A DNA stretch of 64,000 bases, taken from the NCBI RefSeq assembly GCF_034262375.1, contig NZ_CP139558.1, forward strand, positions 7,006,001 to 7,070,000, written 5' to 3'. Positions within the stretch are counted from its first letter, which is position 1; each line of letters begins with the position of its first letter. The stretch comes from Mucilaginibacter sabulilitoris. Its GTDB lineage: Bacteria; Bacteroidota; Bacteroidia; Sphingobacteriales; Sphingobacteriaceae. Position numbers and translations under genes: made by a program. Of this stretch, positions 7,462 to 15,668 are shown in pieces. The notes beneath the pieces were generated by a model. The model was not told where the DNA came from and made no database searches. It was given only the letters and a program-made list of their open reading frames with translations.

Positions 7462-10185
7462 CTACTCAACCTTGTATTTATAGACCTGCCGGCCCAGGGT
7501 GCCATCGGCATCAAGGCCTTCAATTACTATGCGACAGGTGCCTTTTCCATCGGCATTAAAGAATGACAGCGTAGCATTGCCATCTTTATCGGTTATGATA
7601 CTTGGTCGCCAGTATATAGTTGAGCGCAGATCCTGCATTTGTGTATTTGTTTTAGGATCGTCATACTGGGGCGAGTAAAATTCACGCGCTTTATAATATC
7701 CCTTAGGCGAGTAGGTAACCACACCCGGCGCATAACGGTTATAAACAGCGCCTTCATCACCGCGCTTGGTGGTAATTACTATTAATCCGTTTCCTCCCCT
7801 GAAACCATAAATGGCAGTGTTTCCACCTGAGCGTAAAACTTCAATACTGGCAACATCAGATGCTACTATATTATCTAACTGATCCCCTTCCAGATAAACC
7901 CCGTCAATCACTAATTGCATCGGCCTGGTTCCGCCACGGGTGGAATAAGGTACTCCTCCCCGAAATATTACACCCACCAATCGTCCTTGCAGTATATTGG
8001 ATAACTGCTGATTACCCATATTTTCAATATCCTTATAAGTAAGCACCTGGTCGGCGTTACCCGGTCCGTTCAGGTTTGATGAATGCTGTACAGCCGTTAC
8101 CCGGGTATCTTTTACTACCACCTCTTTTAATACTATGGTATGGTTGCCTATGCCATATTTTACCTGCTCATTAAATAGTTTCTTGCTGTTTTGTAAATAG
8201 GTGGAAAGGCCGTCGTTAATACTTACCTGTATATCGGGCGTGTTTTTATTTTTACCTACCGGCTGCGGGGCTATGTTATCCAATTCTATCTCCAGGTTTT
8301 TGCGGTCTTTGGCTGTACGGGCCTGCACCACAAATTTGATACTGTCCCTAAAAACAAGGTTATTGAAGGTAAATTTACCCTGGGCATCGGCCACGGTATC
8401 TAAAATAAACGTACCGCCTGCGGTGGTAAACAATGTTACTTTACCATTAGGAACGGGCTTGCCCCCAAAGGTTTTTAAATGACCTGATATGGCTAACGTT
8501 TTTTCGGGCTGGTAAACTACCGGTGGAAAAGCATCATTAATAACCTGTTTCCACTCAAAACGGCGATAGCCTTGTGTAAGCATCAGCACATCAAGGTCCG
8601 CCCGGGTTTTGGCGTTATCGCTGGCAAAATAATAACCGGGCTTTTCAATGTAGCCTTTCAAATCGGAAGTGAGCAGCACGTTCGAGAAAATACTTTCTTC
8701 TGCTGTTTCGTCAAACGGCACTTTTGACATATCGATAACCGAGGCCGAAAAACTGCCTATGGTGGGGTTACCGTCCTTATTTTTAGCGTTGAGGCTGATG
8801 GTCACCTTTTCGCGCGGACTGTATTGCTGCTTGTCGGCGGATACCGAAAGCTTAAGCTGATCGGGGTTTTGAATAAACACCAAACGCTCGTTCAGTGGTT
8901 CGCCCTTTTCCGAAAAGAGGGTAAACTGCACAATACCCGTAGGGAATTTACTTTTAGGGATTGCTGATGTAAATGTTTTACCGCCATCGGGGCTTTTGCC
9001 CGCATAATAAATTTCACCCCCGCTTTGACCAACCAATATCAGTCCGTCGGTAGGGGCGCCGCTCCGCATAAGGCTTGTTCCTGGTAATATTTTTACCACA
9101 AGGTCATCCCCCGTCGTGTTATCAATATTCAGCACATAGCCATCATCAGCCGCTTTGGGTAAATTAAAATCACCTTCAGAACCGTCGGCATAAACTACAC
9201 GCGCCTTGTAAACTCTGCCGCTTTCGGGCTTTAAGTTAAACACGCCCATGCCCAAATGGGTACTGTTAAATGCAGTAATAACCTTGTTTTGGTCGTCAAC
9301 AATATTTCCTTTTATATCTGTGCCCAGGCCATCGGCGCCAACGGCCTTAAAGGCAACTTTTGATTGCGCACCGTTTACCAGGCTGCCGCTTTCAGGGAAA
9401 AACTGTACATCAACCTTGTTTGATACCGCCTTGATGGGCACTGTGCGGGTGATAACTTTTTTATCAATAAGTTTTATATGTGTAATAATATGGCCCGTTG
9501 CCGCCGGGCTGGGGGTTGTATTAACAAAAGCAGCATCAAGGTTACCCTTATCATCGGTAACACCTTTGCCCTTAAATATAATTTTGCCGTTGAGTACAAC
9601 CTGGTAACTTACGTCGTTGCCAACATAGGGGGTGCCATTTTGGTCAGTAAAATTTATGAGCGCGTTTACCTTTTCCTTACCGTTCAGAGAGCCGTACGTA
9701 AAATTGGTTCTGGTAGAAACCTTGTTATTAATAGCACTTACAATAGTGATGGTTTTATCATAAAAATAATCATCGCCGGCGTTGCGCATCCAATTGGTAT
9801 AGGCCCGTATGCGATAGTTACCGGCAGCTATGGTATCTGGCAGCGTGAAATCGCCATTGGTGAGCCCGCTTGTTAATGGGAGTTTAACACTACGCTTTAC
9901 CGAATCATTTTCGTCAATAAGATCTACATTTAATATTTCGCTGAAAGCCGAGAGCTGGTGTTTGCTACCTATGGTTACATAAGCCTTAAACCAGATGTCA
10001 TCGCCCGCGGCATAATAGGGTTTGTCAAGATGGAGGTAAACTTTTTCCTGCGGATGCTCTGCCCGCCATTTATAAAGTTGATCTACCAGCTTACCTAAAA
10101 GATCATCGCCGGGACCTGTAAATCCAAAAATCAGCGTTATAACTACAGTTACCAGTAAACCGGCAGATAATTTCCTGTATTTCAT
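7462..10185 (-). CDS. MG2-domain / TonB-plug surface protein without a barrel (907 aa)
   Basis: After an N-terminal hydrophobic segment (about residues 5-25) comes the block EKVYLHLDKPYYAAGDDIWF. This is the start of the alpha-2-macroglobulin MG2-type domain found in many Bacteroidota surface proteins. Several beta-sandwich regions follow, including a carboxypeptidase-regulatory-like segment (about 570-640, ISGHLKTFGGKPVPNGKVTL). A TonB-dependent-receptor plug lies at about residues 715-810, with LSNILQGRLVGV, LVIDGVYL, VASIEVLRSGGN and GLIVITTKRG. There is no room for a 22-strand barrel after the plug. The last ~95 residues look like a closing beta domain. Such proteins are usually annotated as plug-domain proteins of unknown role. 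Envelope location is likely. Confidence 0.75.
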   Translation of the reverse strand: MKYRKLSAGLLVTVVITLIFGFTGPGDDLLGKLVDQLYKWRAEHPQEKVYLHLDKPYYAAGDDIWFKAYVTIGSKHQLSAFSEILNVDLIDENDSVKRSVKLPLTSGLTNGDFTLPDTIAAGNYRIRAYTNWMRNAGDDYFYDKTITIVSAINNKVSTRTNFTYGSLNGKEKVNALINFTDQNGTPYVGNDVSYQVVLNGKIIFKGKGVTDDKGNLDAAFVNTTPSPAATGHIITHIKLIDKKVITRTVPIKAVSNKVDVQFFPESGSLVNGAQSKVAFKAVGADGLGTDIKGNIVDDQNKVITAFNSTHLGMGVFNLKPESGRVYKARVVYADGSEGDFNLPKAADDGYVLNIDNTTGDDLVVKILPGTSLMRSGAPTDGLILVGQSGGEIYYAGKSPDGGKTFTSAIPKSKFPTGIVQFTLFSEKGEPLNERLVFIQNPDQLKLSVSADKQQYSPREKVTISLNAKNKDGNPTIGSFSASVIDMSKVPFDETAEESIFSNVLLTSDLKGYIEKPGYYFASDNAKTRADLDVLMLTQGYRRFEWKQVINDAFPPVVYQPEKTLAISGHLKTFGGKPVPNGKVTLFTTAGGTFILDTVADAQGKFTFNNLVFRDSIKFVVQARTAKDRKNLEIELDNIAPQPVGKNKNTPDIQVSINDGLSTYLQNSKKLFNEQVKYGIGNHTIVLKEVVVKDTRVTAVQHSSNLNGPGNADQVLTYKDIENMGNQQLSNILQGRLVGVIFRGGVPYSTRGGTRPMQLVIDGVYLEGDQLDNIVASDVASIEVLRSGGNTAIYGFRGGNGLIVITTKRGDEGAVYNRYAPGVVTYSPKGYYKAREFYSPQYDDPKTNTQMQDLRSTIYWRPSIITDKDGNATLSFFNADGKGTCRIVIEGLDADGTLGRQVYKYKVE

Positions 10186-10371
10186 GACATTAAATATAAA
10201 TTCAATCTACACAAAATATCTTTTAGATGATACGTTTTGTAAAGGTTTAAGGTTGCTAAAGGTAAAATGTTTAGTGCTGTAAATTAAGCTTTTTATATTA
10301 CAGGCGCAGGCTCAATCTACACTTTGACAATGATTGAATTTAAAGGTTTAATGCCGCGAAAAATAATTTGA

Positions 10372-10908
10372 TTAAAATTTATTCTTCCACATCATGCTTT
10401 CAACCGGGCGTGTTGTTGGGTTGTTGTATTTGGCGTTGCTTTTGGTATTATACATGGTTTCAATATCGCCCTCAACCACAAAATAAATCAGCTGACCAAT
10501 AGGCATGCCCGGGTAAATACGCACAGGCTGGGCACATGAAATTTCGAGCGTCCAGGTATTGCAGAAACCAACGTCGCCCTTACCGGCTGTGGCATGTATA
10601 TCAATACCCAAACGGCCGGTGCTCGATTTACCTTCCAGGAAAGGTACATGGCTGTGTGTTTCGGTATATTCCATGGTAACACCCAGGTAAAGCGTATTGG
10701 GCTGCAGTACAAAGCCCTCTTTGGGTATCTCAAAGCCATCAATTTCATTATGAACCTTGGCATCCAGCACCCTATCGCGATAGGTGGCCAGGTGTTTGCC
10801 TAAATGCACATCGTACGAGTTGGTGCCCAGGCATTCGCGTTTAAAAGGTTCAATAATGATGTTGCCTTTTTCAATTTCTTCGAGAATACGCTTATCTGAT
10901 AATATCAT
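10372..10908 (-). CDS. dcd: dCTP deaminase (178 aa)
   Basis: Dcd converts dCTP to dUTP, feeding dTMP synthesis with dUTPase. The trimeric dUTPase-like fold is recognisable: MILSDKRILEEIEKG at the start, the nucleotide-binding block GKSSTGRLGIDIHATAG, the catalytic-glutamate block WTLEIS, and the family motif PGMPIGQLIYF. The length fits the family. The gene is single. A separate dut lies at 54024-54458, so this enzyme need not be the bifunctional kind. Cytoplasmic. Confidence 0.93.
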   Translation of the reverse strand: MILSDKRILEEIEKGNIIIEPFKRECLGTNSYDVHLGKHLATYRDRVLDAKVHNEIDGFEIPKEGFVLQPNTLYLGVTMEYTETHSHVPFLEGKSSTGRLGIDIHATAGKGDVGFCNTWTLEISCAQPVRIYPGMPIGQLIYFVVEGDIETMYNTKSNAKYNNPTTRPVESMMWKNKF

Positions 10909-11007
10909 GTTAGGGGCCTAAATTATAACTAATTAAATCAATAGGCAAGCTATAGTGTCAAGTAGTTAGTATCAGGTATCAGGATTTTTTTAACAAAGGC
11001 TGAAAAC

Positions 11008-11037
11008 AAAGCGGCCGCCTTACAAGGTGGCCGCTTT
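11008..11037 (-). terminator. Intrinsic terminator after the Old Yellow Enzyme gene
   Basis: AAAGCGGCC (11008-11016) pairs with GGCCGCTTT (11029-11037), extended inside by CCTT/AAGG. On the minus strand it follows the stop codon by about 10 bases and ends in a T-run. Confidence 0.8.
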
Positions 11038-11045
11038 TCTATATC

Positions 11046-12203
11046 TTATAATTCAATTTCCTGTGCAGGATTAAAATTAGGAAAGTCTGTGAAGCCAATT
11101 TCTCCGTTCCTGGTATAATAAGCAGAACGGTCGGCCACTGTTAATGACCAGTTATTTTTGAAACGTGCTACCAGATCCGGGTTTCCTATAAAAGGCCGAC
11201 CGAAAGCGATCATATCTACCCAACCGGTAGTTAATGCTAATTGTGCAGCATCTTTAGTAAAACTACCACACCAGATAATGGTACCCTTAAAAATATCGCG
11301 GGTCTTTTTAACAAATTCATCTGGCAGGTGCGTCTCTTCAAACTTAGTAACTTCCTGCATATTTCCAACAGGCAGCAGTTGATAAAGAAGATGGATATAG
11401 GCGATGCCGCGGCGGTTCAGTTCATTATATAAATAAAGAAATGTTTCTTCTGCAGAAGGATCTTCAGGGGTGCTGTTGTAACGGCCAAATGGTGAAAATC
11501 TGATCCCAATTTTATCGGCCCCTAATTCCTCAATAGCTGCATCGACTACCTCCAGCAAAAAACGACTGCGGTTTTCCACAGTCTGGCCTCCGTATTGATC
11601 ACTGCGTGTGTTGTGTGTGGAATTCAGAAACTGCTCTAACAGATAACCATTAGCCGAATGAAGCTCGATACCATCAAATCCTGCTTTTGCCGCATTACGG
11701 AAAGCCTGTCTGAAGTCCGCGATCAGGCCGGGCAACTCTTCAGTTCCAAGCATCCTGGGGGCACTTGCCGGTACAAATGTTAATCTGCCATTAGCATCAT
11801 GTGCAAACACGTCAGATCCTACTGCTTGTACGTCAGTAACACCCCATGGCGCCTGCCCATCGGGCATCATGGAAGTATGAGACATACGGCCCACGTGCCA
11901 TACCTGTAAAAAAATTCTGCCTCCGTTTTGATGAACCTCATTAGTTACCAATTGCCACCCTTCCACTTGCGCATCCGAATAGATGCCAGGTGTCCACAGA
12001 TAACCTTTACCGTGGGGGGCAATATCAGCGGCCTCGGCAATAATTAATCCGGCGCTTGCACGTTGCCCATAGTATTTAGCCATCATGGCATTAGGTATAT
12101 CACCTAATGATGTGCGTGTTCTGGTCATAGGGGCCATCACAACGCGATTTTCCAATTGTATTGAACCCATATCATGAGGTTCAAATAGTGAAATATTTTT
12201 CAT
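11046..12203 (-). CDS. NADH:flavin oxidoreductase, Old Yellow Enzyme family (385 aa)
   Basis: An FMN-dependent TIM-barrel enzyme that reduces activated C=C bonds of enals, enones or nitro compounds with NAD(P)H. Visible landmarks are the N-terminal VVMAPMTRTR, LQVWHVGRMSH, the active-site pair in GIELHSANGYLLEQFLNS, the block NTRSDQYGG, and the phosphate-binding end MIAFGRPFIGNPDL. Close relatives are the NemA/YqjM-type reductases. The gene is divergent from an HxlR-type regulator at 12443, a pairing that elsewhere reports electrophile or quinone stress; control by that regulator is inference. An intrinsic terminator follows at 11008-11037. Confidence 0.92.
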   Translation of the reverse strand: MKNISLFEPHDMGSIQLENRVVMAPMTRTRTSLGDIPNAMMAKYYGQRASAGLIIAEAADIAPHGKGYLWTPGIYSDAQVEGWQLVTNEVHQNGGRIFLQVWHVGRMSHTSMMPDGQAPWGVTDVQAVGSDVFAHDANGRLTFVPASAPRMLGTEELPGLIADFRQAFRNAAKAGFDGIELHSANGYLLEQFLNSTHNTRSDQYGGQTVENRSRFLLEVVDAAIEELGADKIGIRFSPFGRYNSTPEDPSAEETFLYLYNELNRRGIAYIHLLYQLLPVGNMQEVTKFEETHLPDEFVKKTRDIFKGTIIWCGSFTKDAAQLALTTGWVDMIAFGRPFIGNPDLVARFKNNWSLTVADRSAYYTRNGEIGFTDFPNFNPAQEIEL

Positions 12204-12442
12204 TTTGATTTTAGTGTTTTTGAGCTATCCGCCCTTTTTACCTTAGCAAAATAACAATGCATATACCTCAAATACAATAACTTACACAATAGTTCGTTAC
12301 GGTAATAAAGGTTCGTATTGCTCATTTACAGGGGTTTGTCAAATTGAAAAAATTGATTTAGTTTATACTTATGACAGTATATTAACATTGGGTTTGGATG
12401 TAATGACCCATTTCCTGATGTATTTTTGCGGTAAATACTAAA
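12204..12442. promoter_or_regulatory. Divergent promoter region of the OYE and hxlR-type genes
   Basis: On the plus strand TATTTTTG (12421-12428) fits the -7 box TAnnTTTG, 14 bases before the regulator start; the nearest TTG (12394-12396) is 24 bases upstream of it, a little farther than the usual 17-23. On the minus strand a TATTTTG-like box precedes the OYE gene. The words AGTTCGTTAC and GGTTCGTATT near 12290-12320 form an imperfect direct repeat that could be an operator. This last point is speculative. Confidence 0.4.
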
Positions 12443-12820
12443 ATGGCTTATAACAGGACACGCAGATCTGACTGGGTAACAAATCCCGACACTTGCGCAA
12501 TTGAACTTGCGTTGGCTGCAATTAGCGGCAAGTGGAAGCTGAGGATTTATGATGTATTGCGCAAAGACGAAACGGTAAGGTATTGCCTCATTAATAACAA
12601 GCTGGCAGATATTTCAGAAAAGACCCTGACTGCCCAGCTTCGCGAAATGGAACAGGATGGCATTATTACCCGGATTGTTTATCCGGAGGTTCCGCCACGC
12701 GTTGAATATCAGCTAACCGCTTTAGGCCAGTCCCTTCAAACCGTTTTTGATGCATTAACAAATTGGGGCATCGCTTCTATAGAAAATAAAAAGACTGAGA
12801 CGGGTAGCACTTTGTTATAA
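12443..12820 (+). CDS. HxlR-family winged-helix transcriptional regulator (125 aa)
   Basis: Small MarR-like regulators of this family often sense electrophiles or oxidants through a cysteine near the N-terminus. Here that cysteine is in NPDTCAIELAL (C19). The winged-helix block contains ISGKWKLRIYDVL, ISEKTLTAQLREMEQDGII and the wing RIVYPEVPPRVEYQLTALG, which is the typical HxlR signature. It is divergent from the Old Yellow Enzyme gene and is probably its regulator. A C-terminal tail of about 15 polar residues is not conserved in character. Confidence 0.9.
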   Translation: MAYNRTRRSDWVTNPDTCAIELALAAISGKWKLRIYDVLRKDETVRYCLINNKLADISEKTLTAQLREMEQDGIITRIVYPEVPPRVEYQLTALGQSLQTVFDALTNWGIASIENKKTETGSTLL

Positions 12821-12889
12821 CTTTTTAAAGGTTTCCTGCTCGGTTTATTTTTTCTTCTGTACCTCATTACTACCTTTTAAAAACGCACG

Positions 12890-12999
12890 CCACCGCGAGG
12901 AACGAAGCAATCGCAAACATTACAGAGTGACTTCTGCAGAAGACTCACCCCGTCTGCGCTTCGCTGGACGACCCTCTTCGCCTTTGGCGCAAAGAGGGT
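12890..12999 (-). repeat. Dispersed intergenic repeat, copy 2 (reverse orientation)
   Basis: Read on the minus strand this matches 1729-1842 over its length with scattered substitutions, including TCCAGCGAAGCGCAGA, GGGTGAGTC, CACTCTGTAA and GCGATTGCTTCGTTCCTCGC. The region between GAGTC and CACTCTG differs most (TTCTGCAGAAGT here, a small palindrome). Confidence 0.8.
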
Positions 13000-13147
13000 G
13001 TGAGAACCATTCTTAAATTCCTAATTGTCATCTCGAGGTACGAACGAAAAGCCCCCTCTGAACTGCGAAGTAGCTCACGAGCGCCAAAAATGTCTGATTG
13101 CGGGAAATTCTCCCCCAGAAGAAAAGACCTCACAATGCTTTTTCAAG

Positions 13148-13176
13148 CCCTCTCCTTTGGAGAGGGTTGGGTGAGG
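13148..13176 (+). repeat. Palindromic hairpin repeat, intergenic copy of the unit found inside miaB
   Basis: CCCTCTCC-TTT-GGAGAGGG (13148-13166) is a perfect 8-bp stem, followed by TTGGGTGAGG. The 29 bases agree with 33077-33105 inside miaB at all but two positions. Confidence 0.85.
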
Positions 13177-13345
13177 CTCTTTACAGCAATGACATTTTTT
13201 TACATTAAACAAATGCGTAAAATAACAGGATCTCAAAACCCAAATTGACTGTCTTGATACCTGATACTAATTACTTGATACTATCTATATTTTAATTAAA
13301 TTTATTTGACATAAGTTTGTCACCTATTTTGCAACTTTACTTATT

Positions 13346-13990
13346 ATGGCAATAGCATACAGGCAGCGGATTGATGACGATACCGAATTTGCGCTCTGGA
13401 AAATTGAAGAAGAGGCTGACGACCTGTACAAACAACTAAAACTTGACGATGACGAAAAAGCTTATGTTGAAAAACTAAGCAACGGCAAGCGCCACCTGCA
13501 TTGGTTGGGCACCCGCGTGCTGCTGCGTAAAATGCTGCTTACCGACGAGTATATTGACTGCAAGGTTGATGCCCATGGCAAGCCCTACCTGGTAAACCTC
13601 CCCTATCATATATCATTAAGCCACTCGTTTGATTATGCCGCCGTAATGATCAGCAAAACGCATAAGGTGGGCATTGATATTGAACAGGTAAAACAAAAGG
13701 TAGAGCGTATTGCCGGTAAGTTCATGCGCCCGGATGAACTGGCCTTTATTGACCCGAAGCATAAAATTGAACAATTGTATGTTTGCTGGTGTGCCAAGGA
13801 AGCCGTTTATAAATGCAACGGCGAAAAAGAAGTATCATTTGCCGACAATATTTTCCTGGAGGCTTTTAGTTTTGATGCTCCGGGACAACTCAACGCCCAT
13901 CTTCATAAAAAGGAGGTAAGCCTGCATTACAATGTAGGCTATCTGCAGTATGAAGATTATATGATTGGCTATGTAAAGGGTTCAATATAA
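13346..13990 (+). CDS. 4'-phosphopantetheinyl transferase superfamily protein (214 aa)
   Basis: Sfp-type enzymes move the phosphopantetheine arm from CoA to a carrier protein serine. The signature pieces are present: the metal-binding VGIDIE (about residues 109-114) and WCAKEAVYK (about 150-158), with the basic start and SLSHSFDYAAV between them. The length is typical of the Sfp/AcpT group rather than the shorter AcpS. Its stop codon overlaps the lipB start by one base (TAATG), so the two are translationally coupled. The carrier protein served, for fatty acids or a specialised product, cannot be told. Confidence 0.9.
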   Translation: MAIAYRQRIDDDTEFALWKIEEEADDLYKQLKLDDDEKAYVEKLSNGKRHLHWLGTRVLLRKMLLTDEYIDCKVDAHGKPYLVNLPYHISLSHSFDYAAVMISKTHKVGIDIEQVKQKVERIAGKFMRPDELAFIDPKHKIEQLYVCWCAKEAVYKCNGEKEVSFADNIFLEAFSFDAPGQLNAHLHKKEVSLHYNVGYLQYEDYMIGYVKGSI

Positions 13991-14745
13991 TGAAGAACAA
14001 AAAAGTATTTTTTCAGGATTGGGGTTTGATTGATTACCAGCAGGCCTGGGACAAGCAAGAAGAATTGTTTTCCGCTTCGGTAAAAACCAAGCTCCATAAC
14101 CGCAACAGCGAACTGGCGTACGAGGCAGCCGCGAAAACGTTAGTACCCGCAGATACCTTTGAACCTTTTATGCCCGACGAGGTTTTTAATTACCTCGTAT
14201 TTTGCGAGCACCCGCATGTATACACTTTAGGTAAAAGTGGCAAACCCGAACATTTACTGCTTGATGAAAACGGGCTGAAAGAAAAGGGCGCAGCATACTA
14301 TACCATTAACCGCGGCGGCGATATTACCTATCACGGCCCGGGGCAAATTGTATCATACCCGATTCTCGACCTCGATAATTTTTTCACCGATATACACCTG
14401 TACCTGCGCACACTGGAAGAAGCCGTTATACTAACCCTGGCCGATTACGGTTTAAAGGCAGGCCGTTACCCGGGCTACACCGGTGTTTGGTTTGATGCCG
14501 ATAATGAACACGCCCGAAAAATATGCGCCATGGGCGTGCGCTGCAGCCGCTGGGTAACCATGCACGGCCTGGCATTTAATATCAACACCGATTTGGATTA
14601 CTTTGGAAATATTGTCCCCTGTGGTATTGATGATAAGGCAGTAACCTCCATGCAAAAAGAACTGGGGCACGTGGTTAATATAAATGAAGTTAAAAAAATC
14701 CTAAAGCATCATATTTCCGTACTTTTTGGTATGGAGATTTTATGA
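13990..14745 (+). CDS. lipB: Lipoyl(octanoyl) transferase LipB (251 aa)
   Basis: LipB moves octanoyl from acyl carrier protein to the lipoyl domains of E2 subunits and GcvH. Family motifs are RGGDITYHGPGQIVSYP (residues about 104-120), the block AMGVRCSRWVTMHGLAFN, and VPCGI, whose cysteine is the acyl-accepting residue. The lysine expected before GV.....W is replaced in alignment by the RKICAMGV segment, which still supplies a K. It overlaps the PPTase gene by 1 bp and the next gene by 4 bp, so it is the middle of a three-gene operon. Pairing with a PPTase makes sense, since LipB needs holo-ACP as donor. Confidence 0.94.
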   Translation: MKNKKVFFQDWGLIDYQQAWDKQEELFSASVKTKLHNRNSELAYEAAAKTLVPADTFEPFMPDEVFNYLVFCEHPHVYTLGKSGKPEHLLLDENGLKEKGAAYYTINRGGDITYHGPGQIVSYPILDLDNFFTDIHLYLRTLEEAVILTLADYGLKAGRYPGYTGVWFDADNEHARKICAMGVRCSRWVTMHGLAFNINTDLDYFGNIVPCGIDDKAVTSMQKELGHVVNINEVKKILKHHISVLFGMEIL

Positions 14746-15455
14746 TGAAAGCTTTATTTTTAATTTTATGTACCATAAGCACGCTATCGGCGTGCACCAA
14801 AACCCCAGCTATGACGTATTTACCGCCGCCAAAGCCAATAATCCCCATAACCGATACCCTGAGCTACCTGGCCCTCGGCGATTCGTATACCATTGGCCAG
14901 TCGGTGCCTGCGGAGGTATCATTTCCTAACCAGCTTGCCACGCAGCTAACCGGGCACAAGGTAACTGCCCCCACCATCATCGCCAAAACCGGGTGGACAA
15001 CCGACGAACTGATCACCGCCATTGACAACAGCGACATCAAGGACAAAACCTATGATATAGTAACCCTCCTTATTGGCGTGAACGACCAGTACGGCGGCCA
15101 CAGTCAAGCCAACTATCGCGAAAAATTTGTGCAGGTTTTAAATACCGCTATCAAATTTGCAAAGGGCAATGCCAAACATGTTTTTGTACTCTCCATACCT
15201 GATTATGGTGTAACACCCTTCGCACACGGGGATGGCGCCCGCATTGGCCGCGAAATTGATGAGTTCAATGATATAAACAAGGAAGAAAGCACTAAAGCCG
15301 GCGTTCATTATATTGATATTACTCCCATATCAAAACTGGCCGCCAATAACAGTTCGCTCATTGCCGATGATGGTCTGCACCCTTCCTCAGCCATGTACCA
15401 GATGTGGGTAGACAAACTCAAGCCGGTTATTTTAGACGAGCTGAAAACGAAATAA
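14742..15455 (+). CDS. SGNH/GDSL-family lipoprotein hydrolase (237 aa)
   Basis: A lipoprotein signal (lipobox LSAC, cysteine about residue 18) leads into an SGNH esterase domain: GDSYTIG carries the nucleophile serine, LLIGVND matches block III, and DGLHPSSAMY carries the catalytic D and H of block V. Membrane-anchored esterase or acyl hydrolase is the likely role; the substrate is unknown. ATGATG gives two starts, 14742 and 14745; the first overlaps the lipB stop. It is the last gene of the PPTase-lipB operon. It need not be functionally related to lipoylation. Confidence 0.88.
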   Translation: MMKALFLILCTISTLSACTKTPAMTYLPPPKPIIPITDTLSYLALGDSYTIGQSVPAEVSFPNQLATQLTGHKVTAPTIIAKTGWTTDELITAIDNSDIKDKTYDIVTLLIGVNDQYGGHSQANYREKFVQVLNTAIKFAKGNAKHVFVLSIPDYGVTPFAHGDGARIGREIDEFNDINKEESTKAGVHYIDITPISKLAANNSSLIADDGLHPSSAMYQMWVDKLKPVILDELKTK

Positions 15456-15668
15456 AAGCCGGATGGTTTTTCGTAAAATCTGAACAAAAGGCCTAAACTT
15501 TTTAAAGTACCCGCAAATCTTCAAAAAAATGTTAAAATGAACCGTTCTGATCAGTTTTGAAACATTTTAAGCGAATATTTATCTGTTTTACACCTGTATT
15601 TCGGGATATTTATGTTAAAATATCGCTTTAAGAAGTCCCAGGGCACTTTTAGGCTTAAAACTAAAAAA

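Larger units (their letters stand above)
12821..13345. other. 525-bp spacer with dispersed repeats
   Basis: No credible gene. It holds a reverse-oriented copy of the long repeat (12890-12999), the hairpin repeat shared with miaB (13148-13176), and an AT-rich end with a TATTTTGC box near 13326-13333 that may be the -7 element for the PPTase operon. Confidence 0.65.

Noticed and set aside
12945..13248. Short frames on both strands in the spacer before the PPTase gene
   Set aside because: Both are made of the two dispersed repeats found elsewhere.
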